Of a stretch of 64,000 nt of DNA, positions 59,112-64,000 are shown in pieces (position 1 is the first letter of the stretch; every line of letters starts with the position of its first letter). Below the pieces are notes generated by a model. The model ran no database searches. It saw only the letters and a list, made by a program, of their open reading frames with translations, and had not been told where the DNA came from. Source of the DNA: Rehmannia glutinosa (taxonomy: Eukaryota; Streptophyta; Magnoliopsida; Lamiales; Orobanchaceae); contig CM071933.1 of NCBI GenBank assembly GCA_016081115.2, positions 57,860,660-57,924,659 on the forward strand, read 5' to 3'. The position numbers and the translations under genes were made by a program.

Positions 59112-62100
59112 TTAACTCAGCTCAATTAACCCTAACTCATGCTTGAGTTCTTCAAATCTTGATTCACATAATGGTTTTGTGAATATGTCAGCTAACTGCT
59201 TATCAGTTGAGATATATTCCAAGGCGATGTCCTTCTTTTCAACATGGTCTCGTATGAAGTGATATCTGACATCGATGTGCTTTGTTCTTGAGTGCAGCAC
59301 AGGATTTTGAGTGATTGCAATTGCACTTGTGTTATCACACATAATTGGATTTCCTTTTCTTCAACCTCATAGTCTCTCATTTCTTTGTCTCATCCATAAG
59401 ACTTGGGCACAACAAGCGCCCGCATGACTATGTCTTCGCACCGGTGTAGAGGTGGATATTGAATTTTGCTTCTTGCTAAACCAGGAAATTAGCCTATTTC
59501 CAAGCATTTGATATGTGCCGAGGTGCTTTTCCTATCAACTCTACATCCAAAGATAGTCGGAGTATGAATAACCAATTAGCTTGAATCCACCTTCCTTAGG
59601 ATACCACAAGCCAACTTCTTGGCTTCCTTTCAAATATCTCAAGATCCTCTTGGTTTGCGATCATGTGGCTTTCTTTTGGAGCAGATTGAAATCTTGCACA
59701 TACACCTACAACAAAGGTGATGTCCGCCATTTCTTTGTGAGATAGAGCAATGATCCAATAAGTGCTCAGTATCTTGTTTGATCTCTGAGGCTTGCCATCT
59801 GCATCGATGTCCATTTTGATGATGTATTCATTGGTATTTTCACGAAGACTTCTCTTCCATACCAAATTTTTCATTAAATCTCGGTGTATTTTGTCCGACT
59901 TATGAAGGTTCCATCCTTCATTTGTTTTTACTTGGAGTCCAAGGAAGAATGTCGCTCTCCCATCATGCTCATTTCGAATTTGCTTTGCATGAGATTTGAG
60001 AATTTATCACACAGCTCTTTGTTTGTGGATCCAAAGATGATGTCATCCACATATATTTGAACAAGCAATATACTCTTCTCATCTTGAATTCTGAAGAGCG
60101 TTCTATCCACTTTGCCTTTTGTGAATCCGTTCTCAGTTAGGAATTGTGATAATGTATCATACCATGCTCTGGGTGCCTGTTTCAATCCATATAAAGCCTT
60201 CTTGAGTTTGTATACCTTATCTCCAAGAGTCTTCTGCTCAAATCCTGGAGGTTGTTCAACATACACTTCTTCTTCCAATAAACCGTTAAGAAATGCACTC
60301 TTTACATCCATTTGATATACAATAAAGTTCTTGTGAGCTGCATAGGAAAGAAACATCCTTATGGCTTCCAATCTTGCCACAGGGGCAAAACTTTCATCAA
60401 AATCTATTCCATCTTCTTGGCAATACCCTTTGGCTACCAATCTTGCTTTGTTTCTTACCACAGAGCTTTCCTCATTCATCTTGTTTCTGAACACCCATTT
60501 AGAGCCAATAACATTTTGATGGGTTGGCCTTTGAACCAATTCCCACACTTTGTTCCTTTCAAACTGATTTAGCTCTTCTTGCATGGCTTGAATCCAGTGT
60601 ATGTCATCCAATGCTTGTGACACATCTTTTGGTTCTATTTGTGAGATGAAGTAAGTGAACATTGTTTCTTGTTGAGTTCTGGATCTAGTTTTTACACCTT
60701 GTCTTACATCTAGGGATGGCAATGGGTAGGATTCGGGTAGGATTCTATATCCTCCATCCCCATACCCATTTATTATATTCATACCCATACCCATACCCAT
60801 ACCCATCGGGTATTCAGTTTTCATACCCATCCCCATACCCATCGGAGGATCGGGTATTCATACCCTACCCATACCCTCTTACCACTTACAATTGTATTTT
60901 TTTCAAATTTAAGTTATTTCTTTTTTTAAAGAGAAATTTGAGTTATTTAAATAAAAATATAGATATTTACTAAATTCTTAAGGAAACAATAAGGAAAAAA
61001 GAATACGGATAAGAATTAGCGAACTATATATTATAAAAATATAGCAAAATATTAAAAAGGATTAAACAAAAGTGTTAGTGGGTTAGTAGATTTTGGTTGA
61101 GACTTGGGGAAAAATCATTTTCTTTAAATATAAATAAACAGAGTTGTATAAATAAAAAAAATATATGTAAAATATTATAAATAAATAAATATGTAGATAT
61201 ATTATATATATAATATTATTATTTAATCGGGTATCGGGTAGGGTATGGGTAGGATGTACCTTGACCCACCTCCATACCCATACCCGAAAATACCCATACC
61301 CACATACCCATTTATTTAATCGGGTACAAAACTACCCTTTATACCCTCCTCCGTTAGGGTCGGGTATCGGATCCTCCGTCGGGTTCGGAGGAAATTGCCA
61401 TCCCTACTTACATCTCCAATGATTAGTTCTGGTGGATGATCTCTCAGCCATCTTACATCAGGTTGGAGTAAGTTAGCTGGATTCAGTCGTCTTGCAACTG
61501 TGTTATTTTGATCAGCTCTCTCATCATCACTTAGCTGCAGATTTTCCAAGTTTTGTCTTTGAGACTCGGCTATCTCATCTTCATCGGATTGATAATTTCC
61601 GGCTTCAACATAGGGACTCTTCGCATGGTTGGTTGATTCGACTTATTAAGCGATTCTTCAATGTCTTCTCCATTTACATTTGGTTCATCAAACACCACAT
61701 GGATGGATTCTTACGTAACCATTATCCTCTTGTTGAGCACTCTGTAGGCTTTGCTTTTGCTTTTGAGTATCCTAAGAAGATACCTTCATCGACTTTAGCA
61801 TCAAAAGCCTTTAAATTATCTTTGCCATTGTTATGGATGAAGCATTTACATCCAAATATTTTGAAGTATGCAACATTTGGCTTTCTCCCTGCCCAAATCT
61901 CATAGGAGTCTTTGTCGGTTTACATTTTATCATGCATCTATTTTGAGTGTAGCATGTTGTGTTTATTGCTTTAGCCCAAAATCTTTTAGCAGACCTGCTT
62001 GACTAACATGGTCCTTCTTTGTTTCTTTGAGAGTTCTATTCCTTCTTTCGCAACTCCATTTTTTGTGGAGTCCTTGTCAGTAGATAATTCATGACCAATA

Positions 62101-63000
62101 CCATTATCAATACAGTACTGAGTTATTATACCATTGACAAACTCAGTTCCTCTGTCAGATCTTATTTTGATAATGGTTTGACTCTTCTCATTTTGTATTC
62201 TCTTCATCAGCTGAGGTAGTTTCTGCAGAGTTTCTTTTTTCTTACACATGAATATTGTCCATGTATATCTTGAGTAGTCATCTACTACCACCAAGGTGTA
62301 TTTCTTCCCACTTATGCTGGTTGGTTCAACTGGACCAAATAGATCCATGTGTAGCAGGTGCAATATTCTTGTTGAAGATGGACATGTCTTTAATTTGAAT
62401 GATGATTTGATTTGCTTTCCCATCTGGCATGCATCACATATACTCTCCTTCTTGTATACTGAGTCTGGAAGTCCTTCTACAAGATTACTCCTGGCAAGTT
62501 TGTTAATAGTTTTAAAATTCAGGTGACTCAGCTTCTTGTGCCACAACCAACTTGATTCAGCTGTGCTCTTTGCTAGCAGACAAGTTCTTGGTGTTGCAGT
62601 TAACCAATCCACCACATACATGTTCTTCTGTCTGCATCCTTGCAATACTATTTCATTAGTTTCAGCATCCTTGATTTGACATACACCCATATTGAATCCA
62701 GCATTGTAGCCTTTGTCACATAGTTGACTTATGCTTAGCAGGTTGAAGTTGAGTCCTTCAACATATGCAACATCTGTGATTTCTAATCCATTTTTCTTGA
62801 TAGATCCAATCCCTCTTATTTCTTCTGGAGCTTCATTCCCTCCAAATATGACTTTTGCACCTCTGACTTCCTTGAATTTTGGTAGATTTTTCTTGTTTCC
62901 TGTCATGTGTCTGGAACAGCCACTATCCATGTACCAGGTCCCTTGGCACTCAGCTGCTCCCTGAACCTGCAATCAAGGAAATTAGGCTTTAGGTACCCAT
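59112..63000 (-). pseudogene. pol: Sirevirus C pol, split by a hAT miniature
   Basis: Upstream to downstream: a readable 328-codon frame (62972-61986) with protease TWYMDSGCSRHMTG (active DSG present), GAG-pre-integrase LSHLNFKTINKLARSNLVEG, zinc motif CDACQMGKQIKSS and integrase RSDRGTEFVN; the catalytic-Glu region (KNGVAKEG) is altered. Then come IFGCKCFIHNNGKDNL (about 61840), broken pieces, and the linker LLQPDVRWLRDHPPELIIGDV (about 61407-61470), interrupted exactly after GDV by the insert at 60711-61406. Reverse transcriptase (60660-59928) has MDVKSAFLNGLLEE and YVDDIIFGSTN, both intact, and RNase H ends LGLIELS (59112). RT and protease active sites survive better than in A, but frameshifts and the insert kill it. 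Confidence 0.9.
60711..61406. mobile_element. Non-autonomous hAT element with perfect 8-bp target duplication
   Basis: 696 bases inside pol of Sirevirus C. The ends are TAGGGATGGCAAT and its exact inverted partner ATTGCCATCCCTA. The octamer CTTACATC flanks both sides (60703-60710 and 61407-61414). Sub-terminal arrays of CATACC and ACCCAT words and their complement GGGTATGGGTAGG give strong self-pairing, and the centre is AT-rich. It has no transposase. An open frame running from it into RT (MGMGMGM...) is an artefact of the CATACC array. It is younger than the Sirevirus. Confidence 0.95.
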
Positions 63001-64000
63001 ACTTGTCTGGGTCCTGAGGGGTTAGTATTGTAAGATGATCCAACCAACATATAGCCAAATGATTTGACTCTAAGGGGTTGCCATCTATCAGTGCCATAAT
63101 CATAATTAATTTTGGCAAATTGCTTGGGGGTTCTAGGTTCATACAACTGTCTATTTTGTCTGTATGCCTGTGTATGTGTTTTAGCAATTTCCTTCTTTGG
63201 GTAGTTGTGATATCTCTGAGTGTAGTGCCTAGGTGCATATGTGTGCTGATGATAGCTCTTATGCCTTTGGAATGGCCTTTGCTGAGTTCTAGGCCTTTGC
63301 CACTTAGGCTTATATTCCATAGGTCTTTGCTGATAGTTCACATTATTCCAATCAGCTTGGCTTGGGTATTTTCTACCATTCCCATCATATGTGTTTCTTT
63401 TATAGAGCTTACGGGTTTTGGTAGCTCTGTTTCTTCTTTTCTGAGTATCTCTGTTTGGAGTTTCTTTGAGGACTTATTTGGATTTCTTCTCATTTGTCTT
63501 CTCAAAGATACTCAATCGGCCATTTTCCTTTTCCTTTATAACCAAGGCCAGTTTGCTTGTGATTGTGCTTTGGAATAAATGTGTGTGCACCATTTGGAGT
63601 TTTGGATTTTAGAGATACTTCATTACTTGAAGATCCTTTTTCCAAAATCACTTTTGGAGCTTGACATAGCATTGAGGAATTGAATCCTAAGCCTGTTTTG
63701 TCTCCACATTCTCTTTGACTCATAATAAGATCATCCAATGATTTAGATGCCTTAGTGAATGAGGCAATCACATTTTTGAGATCATTCTCCCTCTTTTCTA
63801 TAGCAGCTATCTCTGCTATTAGCTTAGCATTTTCAGCCTTTAGACTTTTATTCTCATCAGCTATTTGACTTAGAGTACTCAGCTCCTTAGTCAGCTGTGA
63901 GTTTTGGCTCTTAAGTAGGCTGTTCTCCTCATTTAGTAGTGTGTGTGAGGATTTAATGTGTTCAAAATCTTTCATCATTTTGCCTAATGAATCATAAAGA
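63001..64000 (-). pseudogene. gag: Sirevirus C gag, C-terminal part, running off the window
   Basis: From 64000 leftward: coiled coil (63978-63790, LTKELSTLSQIADENKSLKA and AENAKLIAEIAAIEKREND), the lineage phrase KSLDDLIMSQRECGDKTGLGF (about 63670-63750, less frame damage than A), APKVILEKGSSSNEVS, then a Q/R/P-rich basic linker (KPKWQRPRTQQRPFQ, about 63280) leading into the protease frame at about 63000. The N-terminal gag, zinc knuckle and 5' LTR are outside the window. Confidence 0.85.

Noticed and set aside
59928..60842. A 304-codon open frame starting MGMGMGM and continuing into reverse transcriptase
   Set aside because: The first part is a translation of the CATACC array of the hAT miniature; the frame runs by chance through the target duplication into RT. 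Not a fusion gene.

Overview
This is a gene-poor, AT-rich stretch of a plant nuclear genome, probably eudicot. It holds one spliced host gene, for a plant-type KDO-8-phosphate synthase, set in a thick layer of transposable elements. Supporting this are GT-AG introns, Sirevirus-type Ty1/copia elements with the plant iMet-tRNA primer site, a plant L1-type LINE, hAT and Mutator-like miniatures, a FAR1-type exon, tRNA-derived SINEs and long TA, CT and GA microsatellites. There are no bacterial features, rRNA genes, canonical tRNA genes or CRISPR arrays.

Layout. 1-6358: AT-rich intergenic DNA with a small foldback, direct and tandem repeats, a tRNA-like SINE fragment, hAT-like relics and microsatellites. 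6359-9525: a 3.2-kb Mutator-like element carrying one cleanly spliced FAR1 DNA-binding-domain exon and degenerate GTATAC-word arrays. 9526-13200: miniature elements, one with 10-bp target duplications. 13865-18666: the KDSA gene on the minus strand in 13 exons (290 codons), intact except for a TAA formed across the exon 2/3 junction. 19620-26310: a decayed LINE on the minus strand, interrupted by a 733-bp hAT miniature with a perfect 8-bp target duplication.

26645-45549: a compound Sirevirus locus. It consists of a 3' remnant (X), a full-length but dead element (A, plus strand, two LTRs of about 1.52 kb) and a truncated element without LTRs (B, minus strand) joined directly to A's 3' LTR. 45550-51551: tandem repeats and two opposite-facing miniatures of the FAR1-element family, then a SINE and a relative with different internal repeats. 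51552-52164: an LTR fragment of another retroelement. 52165-64000: Sirevirus C (minus strand, running off the window), which has its own hAT miniature with a perfect 8-bp duplication.

The most notable feature is shared by Sireviruses A, B and C. Between pol and the 3' LTR each carries a very long extra reading frame, about 3.2 kb in A and 4.65 kb in C. It encodes a globular N-terminal domain resembling the putative plant transposon protein domain, followed by basic patches, an acidic low-complexity middle, a coiled coil and a K/R/E-rich tail. It sits where other Sireviruses carry an envelope-like frame, but I saw no membrane segment in it. All copies here are broken by stops and frameshifts.
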